Origin: Clostridia bacterium
Lineage (GTDB): Bacteria > Bacillota > Clostridia > Oscillospirales > Acutalibacteraceae
Assembly: GCA_017521425.1 (NCBI GenBank)
Contig: JAFXCQ010000018.1
Location: forward strand, 1 to 64,000
Reading direction: 5' to 3'
Length of the DNA stretch: 64,000 bases
Part shown: positions 23,054-32,320 of the stretch, piece by piece
How positions within the stretch are numbered: the stretch's first letter is position 1
How the letters are laid out: every line of letters begins with the position of its first letter
Notes under the pieces: model-generated
Seen by the model: the letters and a program-made list of their open reading frames with translations, nothing else
The model's database searches: none
Told to the model about the DNA's origin: nothing
Program-made: the position numbers and the translations under genes

Positions 23054-25443
23054 TACTTAATCTCCGCAATCGTAACTCCGTTTTCCCCTTCACCGAAAGT
23101 ACCGAGGCGAGAGAAGCGTACTCTTGGGTCTGATTTTAAGAATTTAGTAACGGCAGTTCTTAAAGCACCCGTACCTTTACCGTGAATTATAGTACACTCG
23201 TTAAGTCCTGACATAATTATATCGTCTATAAATCTGTCAAGAACCAAAAGTGCTTCGTCAACCATAAGTCCACGCAAATCGCAACGATTATTGATTTCTT
23301 TACTTGCCCTGCTTTCAATGGAATTTCTCTTGGTATTACTTTTTGGTTTTTCCTTTTTCTTTTCTAAAAGTTTTAAAGAGTTTTCATTGACACGCATTTT
23401 AAGCATACCTGCGGCGATTTCTATATTACCTTTTTTATCTTTAAGTGCAGTAACAACTGCATTTTTGCCTATTGTTTTGCAGAAAACATTGTCCCCGATT
23501 TCTAATTCTCTCGGTAAAACATAATTTTCGTCATCGTCAATATCTGAAAGAACAGGATTCACTGCATTGTCAATTGCATTAAGGTGACTATTGACTGTTG
23601 AACGCGCTTTTCTTAAAAGTTCAGAAGCATCTTTGGTAGATTTAGTTTCTTTTTTGAGCTTCTCTATTTCTGCTAAAAGGGAATTTGCTTCTCTTCTTGC
23701 CTGCTCAACAATTCTTAAAGATTCGCCTTTTGCATTTTCAATTTCTTTGTCGCGTCTTTCTTTTGCTTCATTAAGAATTATTCTTGCCTTTTCGCGTTCT
23801 TCTTCTGCCTGCGCCTTAATTCTTTCGGCTTCTTTCTTTTCTTTTTCCATTTCGAGTCTGCTTGCTTCTAACTTATCAACAACATTCTCAAAACGCACAC
23901 TTTCAGAAGAAACAAGATTTTTCGCTCTTTCTATTATATTAGTTGCAACACCTAATCTTTCAGAAATAGCAAAAGCATTTGAGCGACCCGGAACACCAAT
24001 TAAAAGACGGTAAGTAGGTCTTAACGAATTAACATCAAATTCACAGGAACCATTTTCAACTCTGTCAGTTTCCAAAGCATACGCTTTTAATTCTGCATAG
24101 TGGGTTGTTGCGGCAATCTTTGCACCTTGTAAATGCAATTGTTCTAAAATAGCCATAGCAAGTGCCGCACCCTCAACAGGGTCAGTACCCGCACCTAATT
24201 CGTCTATTAAAACGAGTGAATTCTCATTTGCTGTTTTCAGAATATTCACAATATTCACCATATGAGATGAAAATGTGGAAAGTGATTGTTCAATACTTTG
24301 CTCGTCGCCTATATCTGCTAAAATTTCATTGAATACAGAAATTTCGCTTTCATCACCACAAGGGAGCATAAGTCCACACATTGCCATTGCTGAAAGAAGT
24401 CCAAGCGTTTTAATTGCAACTGTCTTACCACCAGTATTAGGACCAGTAATAACGAGTGTGTCAAACTCTTTACCTAAGCGGATATCTGTCGCAACTACAC
24501 TTTTAGGGTCAATTAACGGGTGTCTTGCCTTATTCAAGCTTATAACACCCTTCGCGTTAAGCTTTGGCATTGTTGCATTCATTTTATAGGCAAGCTGTGC
24601 TTTACTGAAAATAACATTTATTTCAATTGCACACTCGTAGCTACCTTTTATTTCGTCAAAGAAGCTACCCGCAAGAGAAGAAAGCTCGTAAAGTATTCTT
24701 TCAATCTCCCCAGTTTCTTTACCCTTTAAAACCCTTATTTCGTTGTTGGCTTCAACTACGCCCGCAGGTTCAACAAACACCGTAGCCCCCGTTGAAGAAG
24801 TGTCGTGAACAAGACCTGAAACTGTCGCTCTGTGTTCACTTTTAACAGGTACTACATATCGTCCGTTTCGTTGGGTAATAATTGCATCCTGTAAAACATT
24901 CTTTAAATTCTGTGAGCGAATAATTTTTTCTAACTTTTCTCTTACTGCATTTTCCTGATTTTTTATTTTTCTTCTTATAGAAGCAAGCTCTGATGACGCA
25001 TTGTCACTCATCTCGTCTTCGCTTAAAATTGCAGAAAATATTTTTTCTTCCAAAAACTTATTTGGCATAAGTGAAGAAAAATAAATATCAATACTCAAGG
25101 GCTCTTGTCCACTACCGTCACGCCAGTCGCGTAAATTTCTTACTGCTCTTACTGTGCTACCAATATCGAGTAATTCCTTCATAGTGAGCATAGCACCTGC
25201 CTTGGCACGAGCAAGGGCATTGCTTACATTTTTAAGTCCGCCAAAAGACGGACCACCGAATTTTGCTAACAATATGTAAGCATCTTCTGTCTTTTTTAAT
25301 AAATCGGCTACCAATTGCAGATTACTTTCTGGTCTTAAATTCAAAATAGCTTCTTTAGCATCATCGTTACACGCTCTTTCTGCCACCATTGAAAGAACCT
25401 TATCTAATTCAATAGCCTTTAAGTGTCTGTTCATTTCGTTCAT
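23053..25443 (-). CDS. mutS2: MutS2 family ATPase with Smr domain
   Basis: This 796-residue protein has a MutS-type core: lever region, then Walker A GPNTGGKTVAIKTLG at about residue 330, Walker B LVLIDELGAGTDP and ATTHYAELK. A coiled-coil Glu/Lys-rich stretch covers roughly 515-640. The C-terminal Smr domain (residue 719 on) holds CDLRGLMVDEAL and IHGKGTGALR. MutS2 lacks the mismatch-recognition domain. In Firmicutes it has been linked to recombination control and to splitting collided ribosomes. It lies ten bases after recO in the conserved cluster. Confidence 0.96.
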   Translation of the reverse strand: MNEMNRHLKAIELDKVLSMVAERACNDDAKEAILNLRPESNLQLVADLLKKTEDAYILLAKFGGPSFGGLKNVSNALARAKAGAMLTMKELLDIGSTVRAVRNLRDWRDGSGQEPLSIDIYFSSLMPNKFLEEKIFSAILSEDEMSDNASSELASIRRKIKNQENAVREKLEKIIRSQNLKNVLQDAIITQRNGRYVVPVKSEHRATVSGLVHDTSSTGATVFVEPAGVVEANNEIRVLKGKETGEIERILYELSSLAGSFFDEIKGSYECAIEINVIFSKAQLAYKMNATMPKLNAKGVISLNKARHPLIDPKSVVATDIRLGKEFDTLVITGPNTGGKTVAIKTLGLLSAMAMCGLMLPCGDESEISVFNEILADIGDEQSIEQSLSTFSSHMVNIVNILKTANENSLVLIDELGAGTDPVEGAALAMAILEQLHLQGAKIAATTHYAELKAYALETDRVENGSCEFDVNSLRPTYRLLIGVPGRSNAFAISERLGVATNIIERAKNLVSSESVRFENVVDKLEASRLEMEKEKKEAERIKAQAEEEREKARIILNEAKERRDKEIENAKGESLRIVEQARREANSLLAEIEKLKKETKSTKDASELLRKARSTVNSHLNAIDNAVNPVLSDIDDDENYVLPRELEIGDNVFCKTIGKNAVVTALKDKKGNIEIAAGMLKMRVNENSLKLLEKKKEKPKSNTKRNSIESRASKEINNRCDLRGLMVDEALLVLDRFIDDIIMSGLNECTIIHGKGTGALRTAVTKFLKSDPRVRFSRLGTFGEGENGVTIAEIK

Positions 25444-25452
25444 TTTTATAAT

Positions 25453-26193
25453 TTAATCCTTTATAGTGTTATAAAAATCAAGTGTCTTAAACTTTCTTTG
25501 TGTTTTATTAAGAAGATAATCTTCTGTAAGATTTTCAAAAATTTTTATATTATCATCTGAAACTGTGAATGAGAAAATTTTCTCAAAATCTGAAAGTGCT
25601 ACAAACCGCATAGCCTTTATTACAGATGAAGGAACTTTTAAAGAATATTGCGGAACACAATTCTCACAATAAATTTTACCACTTTCCTTGTCAAAGCCCA
25701 TAACTGCAGTTTCGTACTCACCACACTTATCACAGCCTATAAGCTGTGGCATATAGCCTGAAAGTGTCATAAGTCTGAACTCTGTAACCGCCTTTATAAA
25801 AGATGGCATTTTTTTATCTGTTTTTAAAAGATACAATGAATTGAGAAAAAGTCGGAGAATTTCCTCCGACTCGTAATCCTCTTCACAAAATTCGTAGGCT
25901 AATTCGCACAAATATTGCGCTAATGCCATTTTAATTACATCGTTACGAAGTTCAAAAAACACCTCTTTTACTTCTGCTTCCTGAACTGAAAACGCGTCTT
26001 TTGTTTTAGTAAATGTAAATTCGGAATATGTAAGAAGTGCTGTTGCCGAAAGTTTTTTACTACTCGACTTTTTAGCACCTCTGCAAAATGCTTTTACCAA
26101 GCCATTTTTTGCTGTGAGAACAGTTATTAAACGGTCATATTCACCCACGCTCTGTTCCCTTATTACTAACCCCGAAGCGCTGATTTTTGTCAA
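25453..26193 (-). CDS. recO: DNA repair protein RecO
   Basis: The 246-residue protein starts with the OB fold typical of RecO (ISASGLVIREQSVGEYDRLITVLT). It contains a helical domain with the zinc motif C-x2-C...C-x2-C (CDKCGEYE, YCENCVPQ). RecO loads RecA onto SSB-coated DNA with RecR. The best start is TTG 26193, with GGAG ten bases upstream. It begins inside the end of the yqzL frame, so expression is probably coupled. Confidence 0.94.
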   Translation of the reverse strand: MTKISASGLVIREQSVGEYDRLITVLTAKNGLVKAFCRGAKKSSSKKLSATALLTYSEFTFTKTKDAFSVQEAEVKEVFFELRNDVIKMALAQYLCELAYEFCEEDYESEEILRLFLNSLYLLKTDKKMPSFIKAVTEFRLMTLSGYMPQLIGCDKCGEYETAVMGFDKESGKIYCENCVPQYSLKVPSSVIKAMRFVALSDFEKIFSFTVSDDNIKIFENLTEDYLLNKTQRKFKTLDFYNTIKD

Positions 26194-26326
26194 TTTCAGT
26201 CAACTCCATACAGTCATCAATTACTGACACTTCTGCTTCCGTACCATTTATATATTTACGATACGCTAAATAGTCAGATACCTTGCCATTTTTCATGAAT
26301 TTATCCCAAAGCATTTTACCTTCCAT
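26141..26326 (-). CDS. yqzL: YqzL-like small protein
   Basis: The 61-residue protein carries LWDKFMKNGKVSDYLAYRKY, which matches the YqzL pattern (W-x2-F-x2-T/N-G-x-I/V-x2-Y-L-x-Y/F-K/R) between era and recO in Bacillus and many Clostridia. ATG 26326 is preceded by AAGGGAT. Its last 53 bases overlap recO in another frame. The function of YqzL is unknown; position and motif make the assignment fairly secure. Confidence 0.8.
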   Translation of the reverse strand: MEGKMLWDKFMKNGKVSDYLAYRKYINGTEAEVSVIDDCMELTEIDKNQRFGVSNKGTERG

Positions 26327-26407
26327 AAAAACATATCCCTTCAAAAATCTATGATAATAGTTTATTCACCTGATATATTTTTATGTGTTTTAATGATTTG
26401 GTATTTT

Positions 26408-27304
26408 TTACTGGTCAAGCCCGAAGTTGTGTATTAAGCCCTCTCTGTTGCGCCAACCCTCTTTAACCTTTACCCAGCATTGAAGATTTACTTTACAATC
26501 AAAAAATTCTTCTAAATCTTTTCTTGCACTTGTAGAAACTGCTTTAAGCATCGAGCCACCTTTACCTATAATTATACCCTTGTGGCTATCTCTTTCACAA
26601 TAAATTACCGCTTCAATATCCATAATATCGCCTGTTTCACGTTCTTTCATACTTTCAATTGAAACCGCAATACCGTGTGGAATTTCTTCATTTAATCTGT
26701 AAAGCAATTTTTCTCTTATCATTTCTGACGCTAAAACGCGTTCCGGCTGGTCGGTTAAAGTATCTTCAGGAAAGAAAAATTCTGATTCAACTGCTAACTT
26801 ATTGAGTTCTTCCTTCAACTCTTCTAATCCATCGCCATTTTGTGCAGATACAGGTACAACTGCTGTAAAATCACAGAGCTTTGAAAGTTCTAATATTCTT
26901 TCCATAAGTTCTTCTTTTTTAGAAAGCATATCTATTTTATTTATTGCGAGTATTACAGGGATTTTTTCTCTTTTAAGTCTTTCTAAAAGTTCAATTTCAG
27001 TAGGTCTTATTTCGCCTTTACTTTCAGTAACAAAAAGACAGGAATCAACACCTGAAATTGCATCATCAACAGACTTAATCATTTTTTCACCTAATTTTGT
27101 TTTAGGCTTGTGAAAGCCTGGTGTGTCAGTAAAAACCAACTGAATATCATTTTCGGTTAAAACACCCATAATTTTTGTTCTTGTTGTCTGCGGTCTTGAT
27201 GATACTATAGCAATCTTCTGACCTAATAATCTGTTTAAAATTGAAGATTTACCAACATTTGGTCTGCCGACAATGGCAATAAACGAAGTTTTTCTGTTTC
27301 CCAT
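26408..27304 (-). CDS. era: GTPase Era
   Basis: The 298-residue protein has G1 GRPNVGKSS, G3 DTPGFH, G4 NKID and G5 VSAQNGDG in the first 170 residues. A C-terminal KH domain has GKGGSMLKAVSTSARKDLE. Era binds the 3' end of 16S rRNA and guides small-subunit maturation. Its ATG overlaps the last base of the dgkA stop. Confidence 0.98.
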   Translation of the reverse strand: MGNRKTSFIAIVGRPNVGKSSILNRLLGQKIAIVSSRPQTTRTKIMGVLTENDIQLVFTDTPGFHKPKTKLGEKMIKSVDDAISGVDSCLFVTESKGEIRPTEIELLERLKREKIPVILAINKIDMLSKKEELMERILELSKLCDFTAVVPVSAQNGDGLEELKEELNKLAVESEFFFPEDTLTDQPERVLASEMIREKLLYRLNEEIPHGIAVSIESMKERETGDIMDIEAVIYCERDSHKGIIIGKGGSMLKAVSTSARKDLEEFFDCKVNLQCWVKVKEGWRNREGLIHNFGLDQ

Positions 27305-27801
27305 TATTTTTTCTTTCCTTTTAAAACTTTTACTAAACCGTCAAATTTAAAAATAAACAACAATGCTACTATTAAGCTCAATACAAGATACAAAATGTAT
27401 ACAGGCTCTGTTGCATAGTGATTAAATAGTTGCTGAAATGCGTCATTCTGGAACATTATTACTATTCCTATAGCAACTGAAAAAATTGCAAATATTAAAA
27501 CTGCACCCGCTGCCGCATCCTTTGAAATTTCGATTGTTGTTTTACGCTCTTTTGACACAGCATCATCTGCTTTTTCGACACCTGTGTTAATAAGCTCGCC
27601 ACCAAGCACCAAAGCACACGATAACAATAAAATACAAAATTCTGTTTTTGAAACTACAAAGAAATCATACCTTAACAAGTAGTAAAACATATAGCACATA
27701 CAGGTGATATGAATTCTGAAGTTCCTTTCGTTACAAACAACCCACAAAATGCCTTTTATGGCATAAACGAAACTTTTTGCGAGATTTTTTATATCACTCA
27801 T
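27304..27801 (-). CDS. dgkA: DgkA-type lipid kinase (undecaprenol/diacylglycerol kinase)
   Basis: The 165-residue protein has the small lipid kinase signature: SFVYAIKGI, RNFRIH, GGELINTGVEKADD, then ISKDAAAGAVLI. A fourth C-terminal helix (EPVYILYLVLSLIVALLFIF) extends it beyond the usual 120-130 residues. In Gram-positives this family mostly phosphorylates undecaprenol, feeding the cell-wall lipid carrier. It lies between ybeY and era as in Bacillus. Confidence 0.93.
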   Translation of the reverse strand: MSDIKNLAKSFVYAIKGILWVVCNERNFRIHITCMCYMFYYLLRYDFFVVSKTEFCILLLSCALVLGGELINTGVEKADDAVSKERKTTIEISKDAAAGAVLIFAIFSVAIGIVIMFQNDAFQQLFNHYATEPVYILYLVLSLIVALLFIFKFDGLVKVLKGKKK

Positions 27802-27807
27802 AAAAAA

Positions 27808-28311
27808 TTATTCCTCATTCTCATCCATATAATAAGAATTATTGCGCTTTAAACCAAGCTCTGTTAATACGCGTTCCTCTTTTTCACGCATACGCACTTC
27901 CTCCATACCACCATTTACATGGTCGTAGCCTAATAAATGAAGCATTGAGTGTACTGTTAAAAATCCGATTTCTCTCTGCAAGGAATGTCCATAAGTTTTT
28001 GCCTGACGAACTGCAGTTGGTATTGAAATTACTATATCGCCTAAAAGGAGTGCCCCTGTGTCATTGTTTTTATCGTAAACACCATTTTCACCTAAAGGAA
28101 ATGATAAAACATCTGTGCTACTGTCAACATCACGATATTCTTTATTGAGACTATGTATTCTTTCGTCATCAACGAAAGTTACTGATACTTCTGCTGCTTC
28201 TTTAAAATCCTCATAAAGAAGAACAGCATTACAGCATCTTCTGACTAAAAGTCTTACACCTGTTGGAATTTTAACTTCTTTTTGTTCATTTGTTATGATT
28301 ACCTTTGTCAT
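27808..28311 (-). CDS. ybeY: endoribonuclease YbeY
   Basis: The 167-residue protein has the metal-binding motif HSMLHLLGYDH (three His) and the upstream STDVLSFPLG signature. YbeY takes part in rRNA 3' end maturation and ribosome quality control. Its ATG lies 26 bases inside the phoH frame, a longer overlap than usual. Confidence 0.97.
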   Translation of the reverse strand: MTKVIITNEQKEVKIPTGVRLLVRRCCNAVLLYEDFKEAAEVSVTFVDDERIHSLNKEYRDVDSSTDVLSFPLGENGVYDKNNDTGALLLGDIVISIPTAVRQAKTYGHSLQREIGFLTVHSMLHLLGYDHVNGGMEEVRMREKEERVLTELGLKRNNSYYMDENEE

Positions 28312-29272
28312 TTCGCTTCTTTGCCTCCTCGTATTTTTCGTAAGCCTTTATAATATCCTGAACTAATTTATGACGCACAACATCTTTTTCAGAAAATCGT
28401 ACAATGTCAATCTGTTCAATATTCTTTAAAACCTTTGTAACCTCTACAAGACCTGAACGCTTACCATCAGGCAAGTCAATCTGTGTTACGTCACCAGTTA
28501 CTACAACTTTAGAATTAAAGCCCATTCTTGTTAAAAACATTTTCATCTGTTCTGGGGTTGTGTTCTGCGCTTCATCTAAAATTATAAAGCTGTCATCTAA
28601 AGTTCTGCCACGCATATAAGCAAGTGGTGCGACCTCTATATTGCCACGTTCTAAATATTTCTGAAAATTTTCTGCTCCGAGCATATCAAAAAGTGCGTCG
28701 TAAAGTGGTCTTAAATAAGGGTCAACTTTACTTTGCAGGTCACCTGGTAAAAAGCCTAACTTTTCGCCCGCTTCAACTGCAGGTCTTGTTAAAATAATTC
28801 TGTTTACCTCTTTTGCTCTGAACGCATTTACCGCCATAGCAACCGCAAGGTAAGTTTTACCTGTACCCGCAGGACCCACACCTAACACAATAGTATTCTC
28901 TTTAATTGATTCAACATATTTTTTCTGACCTAAGGTTTTAGGCTTGATTGGTTTACCCTTACTTGTTATGCAGATACAGTCATTAGACATAGTGATTAGC
29001 TTGTCCTCATTGCCATCACCTACAAGTGAAATTACATAACGCACATTCTGCTCATTAAGAACCTCACCACGATTTATAAGCATTAAAAGACCATTTATAG
29101 CTTTAACACCCTTAGCAACATCCTCTGCTTCACCTGTGACTTTTATATCTGAGCCACGACTATGAATTTTAACACCGAAAGTCTTTTCAATAAGTGTGAT
29201 ATTTTCATCAAAGCTACCGAAAAGACTTACCGCCTGTTCCATTCTGTCAACGTTTATAATCTGTTCAAACAT
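28286..29272 (-). CDS. phoH: PhoH-like ATPase
   Basis: The 328-residue protein has an N-terminal KH-like part (VKIHSRGSDIKVTGEAEDV) and an ATPase core with Walker A VGPAGTGKTYLAVAMA, RPAVEAGEKLGFLPGDLQ, Walker B FIILDEAQNTTP and TGDVTQIDLP. It is often paired with YbeY and thought to be an RNA helicase or accessory ATPase. GGAG precedes the ATG, and a promoter lies at 29317-29344. Confidence 0.95.
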   Translation of the reverse strand: MFEQIINVDRMEQAVSLFGSFDENITLIEKTFGVKIHSRGSDIKVTGEAEDVAKGVKAINGLLMLINRGEVLNEQNVRYVISLVGDGNEDKLITMSNDCICITSKGKPIKPKTLGQKKYVESIKENTIVLGVGPAGTGKTYLAVAMAVNAFRAKEVNRIILTRPAVEAGEKLGFLPGDLQSKVDPYLRPLYDALFDMLGAENFQKYLERGNIEVAPLAYMRGRTLDDSFIILDEAQNTTPEQMKMFLTRMGFNSKVVVTGDVTQIDLPDGKRSGLVEVTKVLKNIEQIDIVRFSEKDVVRHKLVQDIIKAYEKYEEAKKRNDKGNHNK

Positions 29273-29316
29273 CTTTTACTCCACTAAATATATAATACCA
29301 TAATTACACGAGTATC

Positions 29317-29344
29317 ATTATACCACATTTTTTGTAAATGTCTA
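29317..29344 (-). promoter_or_regulatory. promoter for the phoH-ybeY-dgkA-era-yqzL-recO-mutS2 genes
   Basis: TAGACA (29339-29344), a 16-base spacer and TATAAT (29317-29322) on the minus strand. It lets the housekeeping genes run independently of the sporulation genes yqfC-yqfD upstream. Confidence 0.7.
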
Positions 29345-29399
29345 CTAAAATTTTCAAAAAATTTTGTGAAAAGGTATTAGTTTTTTCGTTCAATTCTAC

Positions 29400-30566
29400 T
29401 TATTCTACAAAAATCTCTTTTTCCTCTGCAATATTCTCTTTTGCACTGACTTTACATTTAACTTGGGTTTTATCATCTGTAAATTTTTTAATATAACTGA
29501 TTTTAAGAACTTCACATTCGTCCTTAAATTTTTCGCGTTTTTCTTTAACACAATCAAATAACGCTAAAAGTGCTGTCTGATTTTCTGTGAGCTCTATTTC
29601 TGTTTCCTGAAATTCACCGAGATACTCCCATTTCACACCAAATGGCAATTCACCCGAAGTGCTTTTTAACAAGTTTTCACCCTTGTAAAGTTTTTCACCT
29701 TTACACTTCAAAAACAGCGGTATTTCGCCACCTAACGCATATAAATAGTATTTATTCCCCGAAGTTTTTAAAACATTCCCGATTACTTCAACTCCACACT
29801 CACCATTTATATTTGTAAGAGTATTTGCAAAAACCTTACCTGTCGCGTGAATCGTTTTTTCGCTACCATCACCATTCAATGTAACACCCGAAATGAGCAA
29901 ATCACCTTTTACTACAACATCACCCTCTTTTACTACATTAGTTCCTTTGTGGGCTTCAACAAGTACAATCTGCCCGTCTTTTTTTGCAATAATATTCATT
30001 GGTATTTTGTCATCTGCCATTTTTGGTTTTTCGCTATTTTCCTTAACCTCTAAAACTGCTTTTGTACCAAAAATATTTATAGATGCCCACGATAAATCTT
30101 TATATTCATCAAGCAATTCATTCTGTATTGCTATTGTGTCAATTTTTGATTTAAAAACACCTATTCTCACACCATTATTACTAAGACTTTCCATTAAAAC
30201 CTCGCTTTTGATTTTCTCGTTACCTATAACCTCTATATTCCAGAGCATACAAGACGACAACGCAAGAAAAAACACAACAAGCGAAAGACCTACTAAAACC
30301 CCTGCCCTTGCACGGTTGTTTTTTATAAAAAATGGTAGTCCACGTTTTCTTACTATTTTAACCTTCATACCCGAATTTCTTGCAGATTTCTTTATATTTT
30401 TATACGCTTTTACAGATGTACAGGCTTTAACCTTTACACCATCGTTCTGCACTTGCCAAAGTGTGATACCATTGACTGTACAAAGGTTTAAAAAACGTTC
30501 AGGAAATCCACCTTTTGCTTCAAATTCAACAAAGCCGAGTATAAGTCTTAAAAAGTTTATTATCAT
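29400..30566 (-). CDS. yqfD: sporulation protein YqfD
   Basis: The 388-residue protein has N-terminal GFVEFEAKGGFPERFLNLC, a single membrane helix near residue 95 (AGVLVGLSLVVFFLALSSCM), and the conserved extracellular part GTKAVLEVKE, PMNIIAKKDGQIV, ATGKVFANTL. YqfD is a sigma-E-regulated mother-cell protein needed for normal spores in Bacillus. ATG 30566 has AGGTGAT upstream; the GTG at 30575 lies in that site. The yqfC stop is ten bases before the ATG. Confidence 0.95.
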   Translation of the reverse strand: MIINFLRLILGFVEFEAKGGFPERFLNLCTVNGITLWQVQNDGVKVKACTSVKAYKNIKKSARNSGMKVKIVRKRGLPFFIKNNRARAGVLVGLSLVVFFLALSSCMLWNIEVIGNEKIKSEVLMESLSNNGVRIGVFKSKIDTIAIQNELLDEYKDLSWASINIFGTKAVLEVKENSEKPKMADDKIPMNIIAKKDGQIVLVEAHKGTNVVKEGDVVVKGDLLISGVTLNGDGSEKTIHATGKVFANTLTNINGECGVEVIGNVLKTSGNKYYLYALGGEIPLFLKCKGEKLYKGENLLKSTSGELPFGVKWEYLGEFQETEIELTENQTALLALFDCVKEKREKFKDECEVLKISYIKKFTDDKTQVKCKVSAKENIAEEKEIFVE

Positions 30567-30575
30567 ATCAATCAC

Positions 30576-30812
30576 CTAATTCATAAACTCAACTGAAACA
30601 ATTTCACCTTTTAAATCTACCTGTTCATAAATATATGAGTCAATAACAAGATTCCGACCGGTTACCTTCAAAATTATTTTGCCTAAATCAAGCTTTAAAT
30701 AATCCTCGTTGTAGTCTATAACACCCTTGCAACCATCAACAATTATCTGCTTATTCCCGTAAAGCTCTATATTTCCTTTTACAATTTCTTCTTTTGTCGG
30801 CTTTAATTTCAT
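30576..30812 (-). CDS. yqfC: YqfC-family sporulation protein
   Basis: The 78-residue protein has the YqfC signature GNKQIIVDGCKGVIDYNEDYLKL (quoted in part: IIVDGCKGVIDYNE), then ILKVTGRNLVID and a final GEIVSVEFMN. ATG 30812 follows GGTAGGTG; the GTG at 30827 lies within the ribosome site. It is co-transcribed with yqfD as in all spore formers I know. Confidence 0.93.
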   Translation of the reverse strand: MKLKPTKEEIVKGNIELYGNKQIIVDGCKGVIDYNEDYLKLDLGKIILKVTGRNLVIDSYIYEQVDLKGEIVSVEFMN

Positions 30813-30879
30813 ATCTGCACCTACCACAATATTTTTGTTATATTTTTATGCAATTCATTCATAAAATATATTAGATTGC

Positions 30880-31953
30880 GTGGTGATTATCCTGAAAATC
30901 AGTTTCAAAAAAATAGTTTCACATCTACCCAAAATATTATGCACCTTGTTTTTGATTACTTTTATTCTCTTAAATCCGAAAAGTGCAAGCGACGGAATAA
31001 AAAATGGAATTACCCTTTTACTTTCAACTGTTATTCCATCATTATTTCCATTTTTAGTTATTGCCTCTTACATAGCATCCGCCGACTCATTTAAAATTCT
31101 TTCAAAATTCTTTGAGAGAACAACATTTTTAATTTTTAAAATAAGTCCCGATGGATTTATTCCTATTCTTATGGGTCTCCTCGGAGGTTACCCTGTCGGT
31201 GCTAAAATAACCTCCGATTTATATAAATCAGGAAGGCTAACGCAAAACGAAGCAGAAAGACTTATGTATTTCACGGTAAATTCAGGACCCGCTTTTACAA
31301 TAACCGCAGTAGGACTTTCAATGCTTAACAATTATTATTCCGGCTTAATTTTGTATTTTTCAAATATTTTAACTGCTGTTACTCTTGGCTTCCTTTGCAG
31401 ATTTTTAAGTGATAACACTCATCCAAATACTCAGGAAATTAAACTTAAAGATAAAGCTTACGCCTTTATAAATTCTGTTTCATCGGGTTCAAATGCTATA
31501 ATAAATATTTCTGCATGGGTGCTTACCTTTGCTTGTCTTTCGGGGATTATAGAAAGCTTTAATTTAGAGAGGGATATTAACCTTTTCTTAAACGCAATTT
31601 TTGAAGTAACTAATGGTTGCAAAATTTGTTGTGGTAATACCTCCTTGCCTGTAATTTCTGCAATTTTAGGCTTTGGCGGACTTTCTGTAATCTGTCAGGT
31701 TTCACCATATTTTACTTGTTGTAAGGTGAAATTCCGAAACTTTTTGGTATCAAGAATTCTGAATGCATCACTTTGTGCTTTTTATACTTACGGACTTCTT
31801 AAAATTTTCCCCCAAGCAGAAGAAACGGCTATTATTTATTCTAATAAAACAACTGCTTTTGGCATTACCTATACTATGGGTGCGGCTTTAATTTTAATAA
31901 TTATGTGCATCTTTTTCATTTTACAGGTTGATAACCGTAAAAAAGTATGTTAA
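30880..31953 (+). CDS. ylbJ: YlbJ-type sporulation integral membrane protein
   Basis: About 357 residues with eight to ten membrane helices and the nucleoside-recognition (Gate) signature LLGGYPVGAKITSDLYKSG, plus FTVNSGPAFTITAVG. YlbJ (SpoVV) is proposed to move dipicolinic acid toward the forespore during spore maturation. The start is uncertain: GTG 30880 or GTG 30883, both within GTGGTGAT, which could itself be the ribosome site for a rarer start a few codons on. It is transcribed divergently from yqfC. Confidence 0.9.
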   Translation: MVIILKISFKKIVSHLPKILCTLFLITFILLNPKSASDGIKNGITLLLSTVIPSLFPFLVIASYIASADSFKILSKFFERTTFLIFKISPDGFIPILMGLLGGYPVGAKITSDLYKSGRLTQNEAERLMYFTVNSGPAFTITAVGLSMLNNYYSGLILYFSNILTAVTLGFLCRFLSDNTHPNTQEIKLKDKAYAFINSVSSGSNAIINISAWVLTFACLSGIIESFNLERDINLFLNAIFEVTNGCKICCGNTSLPVISAILGFGGLSVICQVSPYFTCCKVKFRNFLVSRILNASLCAFYTYGLLKIFPQAEETAIIYSNKTTAFGITYTMGAALILIIMCIFFILQVDNRKKVC

Positions 31954-31990
31954 TATGTATTTATATTGATTCGGAGTGAGTGTGTTTAAA

Positions 31991-32206
31991 ATGAAAAGCA
32001 TTTTCAGAAAAGATATTGACCCACAATGTGCATATTGTGAACACGGTACTGTTACTGCAAATAAAGATACTGTTATTTGCAAAAAACAAGGTGCTGTTAT
32101 GCAGTCATTTTCAAAATGCAAAAAGTTTAAATATGACCCACTCAAGAGGGAGCCTAAGATTATTTCATTAACCAGCACCTTCTCAAAAGAAGATTTTTCA
32201 TTGTGA
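31991..32206 (+). CDS. small cysteine-rich protein of unknown function
   Basis: The 71-residue protein contains CAYCEHG, VICKKQG and SFSKCKKFKYDPLKR, giving four Cys as C-x2-C...C-x(n)-C, a plausible metal site. I have a general memory of similar small proteins in Clostridia ending in KFKYDPLKR, but no function. GGAGTGAG precedes either ATG 31991 or an in-frame GTG at 31982, and the ATG is preferred. It follows ylbJ by 37 bases and ends at a terminator. Confidence 0.72.
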   Translation: MKSIFRKDIDPQCAYCEHGTVTANKDTVICKKQGAVMQSFSKCKKFKYDPLKREPKIISLTSTFSKEDFSL

Positions 32207-32209
32207 TTT

Positions 32210-32243
32210 AAAGACCGTTTTTAATGCGGTCTTTTTTCTTTTT
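32210..32243 (+). terminator. terminator after ylbJ and the small Cys protein
   Basis: AAAGACCG and CGGTCTTT form an 8-bp stem, followed by a T-rich run to 32243. Confidence 0.85.
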
Positions 32244-32320
32244 GAGAATTTTTGTAACTTCTTACAAAATATGTCGATTATTGTTAGAGAAATTCTAATA
32301 CAGAAATTTCAAAAACACAC

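Noticed and set aside
29893-30579. 228-codon open frame antisense to yqfD
   Set aside because: It is a shadow of yqfD. The Ser/Thr/Leu-rich composition is typical of reverse-strand reading of a Lys/Glu-rich gene.
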